Below are positions 26,338 through 33,949 of a DNA stretch of 64,000 bases, piece by piece. Position 1 is the first letter of the stretch; the number at the start of each line of letters is the position of its first letter. The stretch spans positions 620,001-684,000 of the forward strand of contig NZ_CP076060.1 in NCBI RefSeq assembly GCF_018729255.1, written 5' to 3'. The translations under genes and the position numbers were made by a program. Source of the DNA: Cupriavidus sp. EM10 (lineage in GTDB: Bacteria > Pseudomonadota > Gammaproteobacteria > Burkholderiales > Burkholderiaceae). The notes under the pieces were generated by a model. The model did not search any database and had not been told where the DNA came from. It saw nothing but the letters and a program-made list of their open reading frames with translations.

Positions 26338-27600
26338 ATGAAAGCCAACACAATACTGACGCGCTTTCTCGATGCCGGCGATGTCGCCACACTGGTGCGC
26401 AGCGTCGGCGTACGGCAAGCCATCGCGCAAGTTGCCGGCTGCCTGCGCGAGGACTTCCTGCGCTGGCAAGAATTTGAAAAATCTGCAAGGCTGGCCAGCC
26501 ATTCGCCGGTGGGCGTGATCGAGTTGATGCCGGTCAGCGACGGCGCGCGTTTCGCCTACAAGTACGTCAACGGGCATCCTCGCAACGCACAGTTCGCGCT
26601 GCCGACGGTCATGGCGTGCGGCATGCTGGCCGATGTGCAGACCGGCTTCCCGCTGCTGATGGCCGACCTGACCCTGGCCACGGCGTTGCGCACCGCAGCC
26701 ACGTCCGCGCTGGCCGCGCGGGCCATGGCCCGGCCCGGCGCGCGCACGATGGCGCTGATCGGCAACGGCGCGCAGGCGGAGTTCCAGTCGCTGGCATTTC
26801 ATGCGATGGCGGGCATCACGACGGTGCGCGCCTTCGATATCGATCCGACGGCCACGGCGCGGCTAATGCGTAATCTGGCGAAAGTGCCAGGCCTGGCGAT
26901 CGTGCCGGTGGGGTCGGTGGGCGAGGCCTTGACCGGCGCCGACATCGTGACCACGGTCACGGCCGACAAGACGCGTGCCACCATCCTGACGCCCGACATG
27001 GTGCAACCTGGCATGCATCTGAACGCCGTGGGTGGCGATTGCCCCGGCAAGACCGAATTGCACGTCGACATCCTGCGCAACGCGCGGATCGTGGTGGAGT
27101 ACGCGCCCCAGTCGCGCATCGAAGGCGAGATCCAGCAATGGCCGGAGGCGCCGGTCAGCGAGCTGTGGCAGGTGCTGTCGGGGGCCGCACCGGGCCGGAC
27201 CCGCGCCGACGAGGTAACGGTCTTCGACTCGGTCGGCTTTGCGCTGGAGGATTATTCCGCTCTGCGCTGGCTGCACGCGGCGGCACAGGCGCGCGATGTG
27301 GGAAGGTTCGTCGAACTGGTGGCAATGCCGCCCGACCCGCGTGATCTGTATGGGTGGATGATGCAGACGTCGGGCTCTGCTATCCCGCCGGTTGTCTCCC
27401 CTCTCCGCAAGGCGGGAGAGGGGTCGGGGGTGAGGGAAAGGTGGTGCCAATGGAGACTGTCGTGTCTTGAGACGCCAGGCCCTCACCCCAGCCCCTCTCC
27501 CGCAGGCGGGAGAGGGGAGCACACCAACGCCGGCGGGAGAGGGGAGCCGAAATCCACCATGAAAAAACGGCCCGGACACAATGTGTCCAGGCCGTCGTAA
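26338..27600 (+). CDS. Ornithine cyclodeaminase family protein with repeat-derived C-terminal tail
   Basis: About 345 normal residues plus a tail. The Rossmann signature GNGAQAEFQSLAFHAMAG near residue 141 and the family segments ADLTLATALRTAATSALAAR, LNAVGGDCPGKTELHVD and VTVFDSVGFALED identify it. It converts ornithine to proline and ammonia with bound NAD. The protein normally ends soon after DPRDLYG (near 340). Here the frame runs on through a palindromic repeat pair and across the terminator of the convergent gene, giving an unnatural tail PHPSPSPAGGRGEHTN. An indel near GGGTGG at 27352-27357 or a lost stop could explain it. Confidence 0.88.
   Translation: MKANTILTRFLDAGDVATLVRSVGVRQAIAQVAGCLREDFLRWQEFEKSARLASHSPVGVIELMPVSDGARFAYKYVNGHPRNAQFALPTVMACGMLADVQTGFPLLMADLTLATALRTAATSALAARAMARPGARTMALIGNGAQAEFQSLAFHAMAGITTVRAFDIDPTATARLMRNLAKVPGLAIVPVGSVGEALTGADIVTTVTADKTRATILTPDMVQPGMHLNAVGGDCPGKTELHVDILRNARIVVEYAPQSRIEGEIQQWPEAPVSELWQVLSGAAPGRTRADEVTVFDSVGFALEDYSALRWLHAAAQARDVGRFVELVAMPPDPRDLYGWMMQTSGSAIPPVVSPLRKAGEGSGVRERWCQWRLSCLETPGPHPSPSPAGGRGEHTNAGGRGEPKSTMKKRPGHNVSRPS
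27395..27547. repeat. Composite palindromic repeat (REPIN-like pair)
   Basis: Left unit TCTCCCCTCTCCGCAAGG/CGGGAGAGGGG followed by GGGGGTGAGGG. Right unit CCCTCACCCCAGCCCCTC then TCCCGCAGGCGGGAGAGGGG, in inverted orientation. An extra partial unit GGCGGGAGAGGGG lies at 27532-27544. It overlaps the 3' end of the ornithine cyclodeaminase frame. Confidence 0.85.
27562..27595 (-). terminator. Intrinsic terminator of the HTH gene
   Basis: On the minus strand a 13-bp stem (ACGGCCTGGACAC with GTGTCCGGGCCGT, one mismatch) and 3-nt loop is followed by TTTTTT. It lies just downstream of the HTH gene stop at 27621. Confidence 0.85.
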
Positions 27601-27620
27601 TTTCGAAGATTAACGAGAGA

Positions 27621-28220
27621 TTAAGCCCCCGCGCGTCCCATCATCAGCTGGGCGCGCAGGAAGCCCTTGATTTCCTCTAGCGATGGCGTTTTCAGGAACA
27701 CCATGATGCCCCATTGCTGCAGGGCGTCCGCCACGCCGTCGTAGGCCTGGCGATTGGTGATGACCGCGAAGATCACGCGTTGCCGCGCAAAGAAGTTCTG
27801 CAGTTTCTCGATCGTGGCAGATTCGGCATCGTTGAGCTCCTCCACGTAGTAGAGCACCACGCGAGGGCGCGCGTCGACTGATGTAATCACCGTGTCCACC
27901 ACGTCCTCCAGTACCTGGGTCTTCAGCGGCAGCGACCATTTGCCCAGCTGGGCGCTGATGCGTTGCGCTTCGGTATGGTTGGGGTGAAATACCACGAGAT
28001 CGAGATTGTGCTCGACGCCGACATCGGGCATGGCACGGTTGGCCAGCAGCCGGTGCACGGTTTCCTTGTGGATGCGCCTGTGGCCGCCATTGGTCTTCCA
28101 GGCGCCAAGTTCGCCGCGTTCCACCATTTTCTGGACGGTGCCCAGCGATACGTTGAGAAGTTTTGCAGCGGTTCGCGTGCTGTAGTACGGCTTTTCAGCC
28201 AGTTCTGGATCCAGTTTCAT
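27621..28220 (-). CDS. Excisionase-type HTH protein with a receiver-like C-terminal domain
   Basis: 199 residues. An N-terminal MerR/excisionase-type HTH (YYSTRTAAKLLNVSLGTVQK, then ERGELGAWKTNGGHRRIHKE) is near residues 12-52. The second half (about 75-190) has a receiver-like alternation: LDLVVFHPNHTEAQ, a beta strand RPRVVLYYVEEL, RVIFAVITNR and WGIMVFLKTPSLEEIKGFL, whose K-T/P resembles the Lys of receivers. The phospho-acceptor Asp appears to be missing (LYYVEE). It is therefore likely a phosphorylation-independent regulator. It has its own terminator and no partner kinase nearby. Confidence 0.85.
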   Translation of the reverse strand: MKLDPELAEKPYYSTRTAAKLLNVSLGTVQKMVERGELGAWKTNGGHRRIHKETVHRLLANRAMPDVGVEHNLDLVVFHPNHTEAQRISAQLGKWSLPLKTQVLEDVVDTVITSVDARPRVVLYYVEELNDAESATIEKLQNFFARQRVIFAVITNRQAYDGVADALQQWGIMVFLKTPSLEEIKGFLRAQLMMGRAGA

Positions 28221-28715
28221 CCAATCACCCGTAGTGTCGATCAACAGCACAGCACGACGAGCGCACTGCACGGGCGTCCTCGGACACGCCACGTCGGTCA
28301 TTGACCGGGCTGTTGTTTTTCCTGACCCTGATGCTTGCGACCCGCTCCCCGGCCGGTCTTTGTTGCTTTGTATCTGTTGACGTGGCAACGGCTTCAGGGA
28401 GCCGTGCCCGTTTGGTGCATTGGCGGTCTGCTGCCGCCTGGTTGCCAGTCGCCACGACACTTGTGGCGTCGCCCGATGGCCGGATGCCAATAGTATGGCT
28501 TCAAGATGATGCGTTGCTACAGGGAAAGCAATGATTGGCGTCACACTTTTGTTGTTTAACGAACATCGCGGCAATTCGGTAGACAGCGATGGACAAACGG
28601 CATGACGTTCGACATTTATGCCGCAGGCGCCGCGTACAGCATCACAGACCGTACACGCGACATGCAGGTTCCCAGGTTATATACATTTGACACATTTGCG
28701 ATCCATGCGTTGCAC
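28221..28715. other. 495-bp intergenic region
   Basis: It lies between the start of the HTH gene and the end of dctD, both on the minus strand, so it should hold the HTH promoter and the dctD 3' end. I see no open frame with gene-like composition, no clear terminator hairpin with a T run and no known regulatory motif. Its base composition is less GC-rich than the flanking genes. Confidence 0.5.
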
Positions 28716-30092
28716 TCAGTTGGCCGTGCCTGTCGACAGGCCGTACTTGCGGACCTTGTCGAACAGCGTGGTCTTGGCCACGCCCAGCGCTTCGCCGGCG
28801 CGCGTCAGGTTGCCGGCGTGACGCCGCAAGGCATCGGCGATGAGCGCGCGCTCGAACTGCTCCACGGCCTGCGGCAGCGGCAGCGCCTCGGGCGCCGCGC
28901 CGCCCTGTGTGGGATCGCAGCCCAGCCCGAGCGTATGGCGTTCGGCCAGGTTGCGCAGTTCGCGTACGTTGCCGGGCCATGGGTAGGCCACCAGGGCCGC
29001 CATTTCTGCGGGCGTGGGCGGCACGGCATCGCGCTCGAAACGCAAGGCGGCCTGCGCCAGGAAGTGTTCGAAAAGCAGCGGCACGTCCTCGCGGCGTTCG
29101 CGTAGCGGCGGCAGTTCGAGCGTGACCACGTTCAGGCGGTAGTACAGGTCGGCGCGGAACTGGCTGGCTTCGGCCAGTGCGCGCAGGTCGGCCTTGGTGG
29201 CGGCCACCACGCGCGTGTTGACGGGTACCGGCTGGTTCGACCCGAGCCGTTCCACCACGCGTTCCTGCAGCACGCGCAGCAGCTTGATCTGCATCGGCAT
29301 CGGCATGCTCTCGATCTCGTCGAGGAACAGCGTGCCGCCCTCGGCATGCTCGATCTTGCCGATGCGGCGCTTGGCCGCGCCCGTGAACGCGCCGGCCTCG
29401 TGCCCGAAGATCTCCGATTCGAACAGCTGTTCGGGCAGGCCGCCGCAGTTGATCGGCACGAAATGCCTGGCACGGCGGCCGCTGGCTTCGTGCAGGCAGC
29501 GCGCCACCAGTTCCTTGCCGGTGCCGGTTTCGCCGTGGATCAGCACGTTGGCGGCGGTGTCGCCAATGCCGGCGATCATCTGGCGCAGCCGCTCGATGGC
29601 CGGGGAATGGCCGATCAGCCTGGCTGCCAGGCCCTCGCGGCCCGCCAGCCGCGCCCGCAGGTCGGCCACTTCCAGCGCCAGCCTGCGCTTGTCCAGCGCG
29701 CGGCGGCAGGTGGCCACCAGCCGCTCCGGCGAGAACGGCTTTTCCAGGAAATCGTAGGCGCCTTGTTTCATGGCCTGCACCGCCAGCGAGACGTCGCCGT
29801 GGCCGGTGATCATGATCACCGGCAAGGCAGCGTCGCGCGCGCCGAGTTCGCGCAGCAGGGCCATGCCGTCGGCGCCGGGCAGGTGGATGTCGCTGACGAC
29901 GATGCCGGCAAAGCCGGCTTCCACCTCGCGCAGCGCCGCCTCCGCGCTGCCCACGGCGCGCGTGGCGATGCCTTCGAGCCGCAGCGCCTGTTCGCAGCCC
30001 AGCCGCACGTCGGCATCGTCCTCGACCACCAGCACCGTCAGCGCGGCCGGTGCGTTGGCGGCTTCGATGGCTTCGACCGGTTCAGCCGACAT
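28716..30092 (-). CDS. dctD: Sigma-54-dependent response regulator DctD
   Basis: 458 residues. Receiver domain (LTVLVVEDDADVRLGCEQAL; phospho-Asp in VVSDIHLPGADG near 67; Lys in FLEKPFSPERL). Central AAA+ domain with Walker A GETGTGKE near 188, an intact GAFTGA loop (GHEAGAFTGAAKRR) for sigma-54 contact, and Walker B GTLFLDEIE. A C-terminal Fis-type HTH follows (GNLTRAGEALGVAKTTLFDKV). It overlaps the 3' end of dctB by 11 nt. It should activate dctA through the palindromes at 33705-33751. Confidence 0.94.
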   Translation of the reverse strand: MSAEPVEAIEAANAPAALTVLVVEDDADVRLGCEQALRLEGIATRAVGSAEAALREVEAGFAGIVVSDIHLPGADGMALLRELGARDAALPVIMITGHGDVSLAVQAMKQGAYDFLEKPFSPERLVATCRRALDKRRLALEVADLRARLAGREGLAARLIGHSPAIERLRQMIAGIGDTAANVLIHGETGTGKELVARCLHEASGRRARHFVPINCGGLPEQLFESEIFGHEAGAFTGAAKRRIGKIEHAEGGTLFLDEIESMPMPMQIKLLRVLQERVVERLGSNQPVPVNTRVVAATKADLRALAEASQFRADLYYRLNVVTLELPPLRERREDVPLLFEHFLAQAALRFERDAVPPTPAEMAALVAYPWPGNVRELRNLAERHTLGLGCDPTQGGAAPEALPLPQAVEQFERALIADALRRHAGNLTRAGEALGVAKTTLFDKVRKYGLSTGTAN

Positions 30093-31972
30093 GGCGCAGT
30101 TCCTCGCTGACTTGCGGCAGCGCCACCGTGAAGCAGGCGCCGCCGTCGGGATGATTGATGGCGGTCAGGTTGCCGCCGTTCTCGCTCAGGATGCCGGCCG
30201 ACAGCGTCAGGCCCAGCCCCAGGCCTTCGCCGGCGGGCTTGGTCGTGAAAAACGGTTCGAACAACCGCGCGAACGTGGTCTCGGACAGGCCGGGCCCGTT
30301 GTCGCGCACCGTCAGGTGGACCATGCCGCCCGATTCGTAGGCGTGCAGCGACAGGCGCGGGCCGGGGCGGCCCTTCAGCGCATCCAGCGCATTGCCGATC
30401 AGGTTGACCAGCACCTGCTCCAGCCGGTTCGGGTCGCAGCGCACGGCCAGGTGGGCGTCGATGTCGCGGTCGATGCGCGGCGCCACCTCGGCCACGCGCG
30501 TTTCCAGCAGGAACAGCGCGTTGTCCACCGCATCGGCCAGCCGCGCGCTCTGGCGCTGGCCGGCGGCCGGATTGCGCGCGAACGACTTCAGCGCGCCGGT
30601 GATGCGGCCCATGCGCTCCACCAGTCCGATGATCCGCTCCAGGTTGCCTTGCGCGGTGTCGTAGTCGCCGTGCGCGATGAACTTGCCCGTGTTGCCCGAC
30701 AGCGTGCGCAGGGCCGCCAGCGGCTGGTTCAGTTCATGGGCGATGCCGGCCGACATCTGTCCCACCGCAGCCAGCTTGCCGGCCTGCATCAGTCCGTCCT
30801 GCGCCTGGCGCAGGTAGTTTTCGGTGCGGATGCGCTCGCTGACTTCGGCCTGCAGCTGCTGGTTGGTGGCGGACAGGTCGGCGGTGCGCTCGGCCACCTT
30901 GCGTTCCAGCTCGCTGTTGGCGGCCTCCAGCGCGGCGCGGGCGGCCAGCCGCTCGCCGACGATGCGCCGGCGCACGTTCCACGCCGCCCCCAGCAGCAGC
31001 ACGAAGGCGGCCAGCACGCCGGCCAGCGCGGCGCTGTTGAGCGCGGCCACGCGCGCCTGCGACGTATTGGTCAGCAGGGTCAGGTCCCAGTCGGTGCCCG
31101 GCAGGGCCAGGTGCTGGGCCAGCATCGGCGGGCCCTGGCGCAGCCGCACCAGTGCGTCGCCCCCTGCGACGGGCCATTGGCCAGCGGCCGCACCGTGCTC
31201 AGCGCCAGTTGGGGCAGCGGGGCGCGGTTGTATTGCAGGGTGCGGTCCAGCCGGGCGCGCTGGTCGTCCGACAGCGGACGCAGCGCCGCCAGTTTCCACG
31301 ACGGGTCCGATGCCAGGATCACCACGCCGTTCTCGTCGGCCAGCAGCATCTGGCTGTCGTTGCCCTGCCAGCGGTTTTCCAGCGGCTCCAGGCCGATCTT
31401 GACCACGGCCACGCCCACCGGGCGGTCGCGGTCGCCCAGCGGGGCCGACAGGTAATAGCCCGATTCGCTGCGCGTGGTGCCCACGCCGTAGAAGCGGCCC
31501 AGTTGCCCTTCGATCGCGGTGCGGAAATAGGGACGGAAGCTCAGGTCTTCGCCCAGGTAGCTGTCCGGCCGCTGGAAGTTGCTGGTGGCCAGTACCTTGC
31601 CATGGGCGTCGAGCAGGTAGATGACGCGCGTACCGGCGCGGCCGTTCAGCGCCGCCAGGTAGGCGTTGGCTTGCGATACGCGCTCGGGCGATGCGGGCTG
31701 GCGCAGCAGGGCGTCGATGCGCGCGTCCAGCGACAGCAGGCTCGGCACGTAGTCGTAGCGGGCCAGTTCGCTTTCCAGCGCCTGGGCGTACAGCCGCATC
31801 TGCACCTGGCCGCGTTCGGCCTGGCGGGTCAGCGCGGCGTCGTAGGTATAGCGATAGCCCAGCCAGCCGGCGCCGGTGACCAGCACGGCCAGCGCAAGCA
31901 GGGCGACGAAGGGGCAATGCGGCGCCAGGGCGAGAGGGTCGACTGGCCGCGGTCGGAGGGGGACACGATCAT
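30082..31972 (-). CDS. dctB: C4-dicarboxylate sensor histidine kinase DctB (two apparent 1-nt deletions)
   Basis: Best start is ATG 31972 (MIVSPSDRGQSTLSPWRR). One base added at G4 31911-31914 and one at C5 31160-31164 gives a continuous 630-residue protein. Layout: TM helix (FVALLALAVLVTGAGWLGY), periplasmic double-PAS (dCache-like) sensor with YLGEDLSFRPYF and RFYGVGTTRSESGYYLSAP, second TM near residue 300, coiled coil, HisKA with AGIAHELNQPLAALRTLSGN (phospho-His), then HATPase with VLVNLIGNALDAL, DNGPGL and GLGLGLTLSAGI. It senses periplasmic dicarboxylates and phosphorylates DctD. Confidence 0.9.
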
Positions 31973-32166
31973 GCGGATTCGGGAATGCGGAGGCTGCCGT
32001 GTGGCGTGCGAGGCAACGCATGTGGCCAAGGGGCCACTCGCGGGCTGCGCGACGCTTTTCGGGCAAGGCGACGTTGTACCACAGCCTGCCCTGCAGCCGG
32101 CCGAACCGCCGTCGGCGCGTTCACCCGTTCGGGTCACGGCCAGGGACGCGGACAGGTCGTAAACGC

Positions 32167-32200
32167 AAAAAGGCCCGGCCGCCTGATCGGCAGCCGGGCC
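32167..32200 (-). terminator. Intrinsic terminator of dctA
   Basis: On the minus strand an 8-bp perfect stem GGCCCGGC/GCCGGGCC with a 13-nt loop is followed by a T5 run. It sits 21 bp after the dctA stop (32221) and ahead of dctB, separating dctA transcription from dctBD. Confidence 0.85.
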
Positions 32201-32220
32201 CCTGGCACGCCTGAGCCAGC

Positions 32221-33525
32221 TTACTTGCTGGCCAGGGCCTGAACGGGTGTCAGGCCGGCGTCGTCGGTCGAGGTATCTGCCTCATCAGACAGTTCCGGCG
32301 CGCCAATCGCGTTCTCGCTTTTGGCGACAACGGTTGTGGCAATGGCGTTGCCCAGCACATTGGTGACGGTGCGGCCCATGTCCAGGACATGGTCGATGCC
32401 CAGCACCAGCAGGATGCCGGCCTCGGGCAGGCCGAACATCGGCAGCACGGCGGCCACCACCACCAGCGATGCACGCGGCACGCCGGCAATGCCCTTGCTG
32501 GTCACCAGCAGCACCAGCAGCATGGTGATCTGCTGCGACAGCGACAGCTCGATGCCGTACACCTGCGCCACGAACAGCGCGGCGAACGACGTGTACATGA
32601 TCGACCCGTCCAGGTTGAACGAGTAGCCCAGCGGCAGCACGAAGTTGGTGATGCGGCTCTTCACGCCAAAGCGGTTCAGCTGGTCGATGACCTTCGGATA
32701 GGCCGATTCGCTGCTGGCCGTGGCAAAGCCGATCATCAGCGGCGCGCGCAGCTGGCGGATCAGCTTGAAGACGTCGCGGCCCAGGAAGTAGTAGCCCCCG
32801 GCGATCAGCGCGATCCACAGCAGCGCCAGCGACAGGTACACGCTGCCCAGCAGCTTGGCGTACACCACCAGCACCCCCAGGCCCTGCGACGTGATCACGG
32901 CCGCCACGGCGCCGAACACGCCCAGCGGCGCGAACGCCATCACGTAGTTGGTGACCTTGAGCATGATGTGGCCCAGGCCGTCGATACCGGCCAGCACGGG
33001 CTTGCCCACGCCGTCCTTGAGCGTACCCAGCGCGAAGCCGAAGAACAGCGAGAACACCACGATCTGCAACACCTCGTTGGTGGCCATGGCCTCCACGAAG
33101 CTCTTCGGGAACATGTGGGCGACGAAGTCGCGCAGGTTCAGCGCGCCCGTCTTCAGGTTCGACGCGGCGTCGGCGGCAGGCAGCGGCAGGTTCATGCCAT
33201 GGCCCGGCGCCAGCAGGTTGGCCATCAGCAGGCCCAGCAGCAGCGACGTGATCGACGCGGCCATGAACCAGGCCATCGCCTTCAGGCCGATGCGGCCGAC
33301 GGTCTTGCCGTCGCCCATGCTGGCGATGCCCGACACCAGCGTGGCAAACACCAGCGGGCCGATGATCATCTTGATCATCCGCAGGAACACGTCGGTCAGG
33401 ATCGACAGGTGATCGGCGATCGACTTGGCCGTGGCGGCATCGGGTGCCATGTTGTGCGCGGCACTGCCGACGATCACGCCGAGCAGCATCGCAATGAAGA
33501 TCAGGGTGGGCAGTCGTTTTGTCAT
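32221..33525 (-). CDS. dctA: C4-dicarboxylate:cation symporter DctA
   Basis: 434 residues, inner-membrane symporter for succinate, fumarate and malate. Glutamate/dicarboxylate symporter hallmarks are present: the serine-rich hairpin ATASSESAYPKVIDQL near residue 274, the second half GYSFNLDGSIMYTSFAALFVAQ near 307, hairpin two SKGIAGVPRASLVVVAAVL near 351, and GIDHVLDMGRTVTNVLGNA near 380. It is flanked by dctBD downstream and carries a sigma-54 promoter upstream, the standard DctBD-controlled arrangement. Confidence 0.96.
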   Translation of the reverse strand: MTKRLPTLIFIAMLLGVIVGSAAHNMAPDAATAKSIADHLSILTDVFLRMIKMIIGPLVFATLVSGIASMGDGKTVGRIGLKAMAWFMAASITSLLLGLLMANLLAPGHGMNLPLPAADAASNLKTGALNLRDFVAHMFPKSFVEAMATNEVLQIVVFSLFFGFALGTLKDGVGKPVLAGIDGLGHIMLKVTNYVMAFAPLGVFGAVAAVITSQGLGVLVVYAKLLGSVYLSLALLWIALIAGGYYFLGRDVFKLIRQLRAPLMIGFATASSESAYPKVIDQLNRFGVKSRITNFVLPLGYSFNLDGSIMYTSFAALFVAQVYGIELSLSQQITMLLVLLVTSKGIAGVPRASLVVVAAVLPMFGLPEAGILLVLGIDHVLDMGRTVTNVLGNAIATTVVAKSENAIGAPELSDEADTSTDDAGLTPVQALASK

Positions 33526-33618
33526 CGTGGGTACATCCTCCTTTGTGCCGGACCGGTCGCGTGCAGGGCGGGGGAGCGTTGCGTCGCCGGGCCGGATGTC
33601 ATACGGCGGCGGCTAGAG

Positions 33619-33634
33619 TGCACGACCCGTGCCA
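33619..33634 (-). promoter_or_regulatory. Sigma-54 promoter of dctA (-24/-12)
   Basis: On the minus strand TGGCACGGGTCGTGCA gives GG and GC separated by exactly 10 bp, a -24 box TGGCACG and a -12 box GTGCA (consensus TTGCA, one mismatch). Initiation is expected near 33607, about 80 nt ahead of the dctA ATG. DctD, an enhancer-binding protein, is encoded nearby. Confidence 0.85.
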
Positions 33635-33704
33635 GGCCGGACGCCGCTGGATACAGATGTAAAACGATGAATACAAAGGGATTTTGGGGTGACGCCGGCG
33701 GGGC

Positions 33705-33751
33705 GTTCGGAAATCCGGACGAGGGGGGGAATGGCGTTCGGGTTTCCGAAC
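33705..33751. promoter_or_regulatory. Tandem enhancer palindromes (putative DctD sites)
   Basis: Two 16-bp palindromes, GTTCGGAAATCCGGAC (33705-33720) and GTTCGGGTTTCCGAAC (33736-33751), have centres 31 bp apart, about three helical turns. They lie 70-130 bp upstream of the sigma-54 promoter, as expected for upstream activator sites of an NtrC-family protein. Confidence 0.75.
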
Positions 33752-33806
33752 GGGGGTTGGGTGGGATGTGCGCAGGAAGGCTGCGGGGTAACGATACCCT
33801 TGGTTT

Positions 33807-33936
33807 GCTCCCCTCTCCCGCATGGCGGGAGAGGGGCCGGGGTGAGGGCCCGGCGCGTCCATCTCGAACGCGGTCGGCAAGCAGGACTGCTTTTCCCTCA
33901 CCCCCAGCCCCTCTCCCGCGCGCGGGAGAGGGAGCG
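33807..33936. repeat. Composite palindromic repeat (REPIN-like pair)
   Basis: GCTCCCCTCTCCCGC-ATG-GCGGGAGAGGGG with GGGGTGAGGG, about 40 bp later CCCTCACCCCCAGCCCCTC and TCCCGCGCGCGGGAGAGGGAGC. The inner segment GTCGGCAAGCAG is shared with the copy at 56684-56812. It separates the dctA regulatory region from the GGDEF/EAL gene. Confidence 0.88.
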
Positions 33937-33949
33937 TCACACCAGGACG

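Noticed and set aside
33807..33936. Repeated CCCTCTCCC units as a CRISPR array
   Set aside because: Units are palindromic inverted pairs with no regularly spaced unique spacers and no cas genes.
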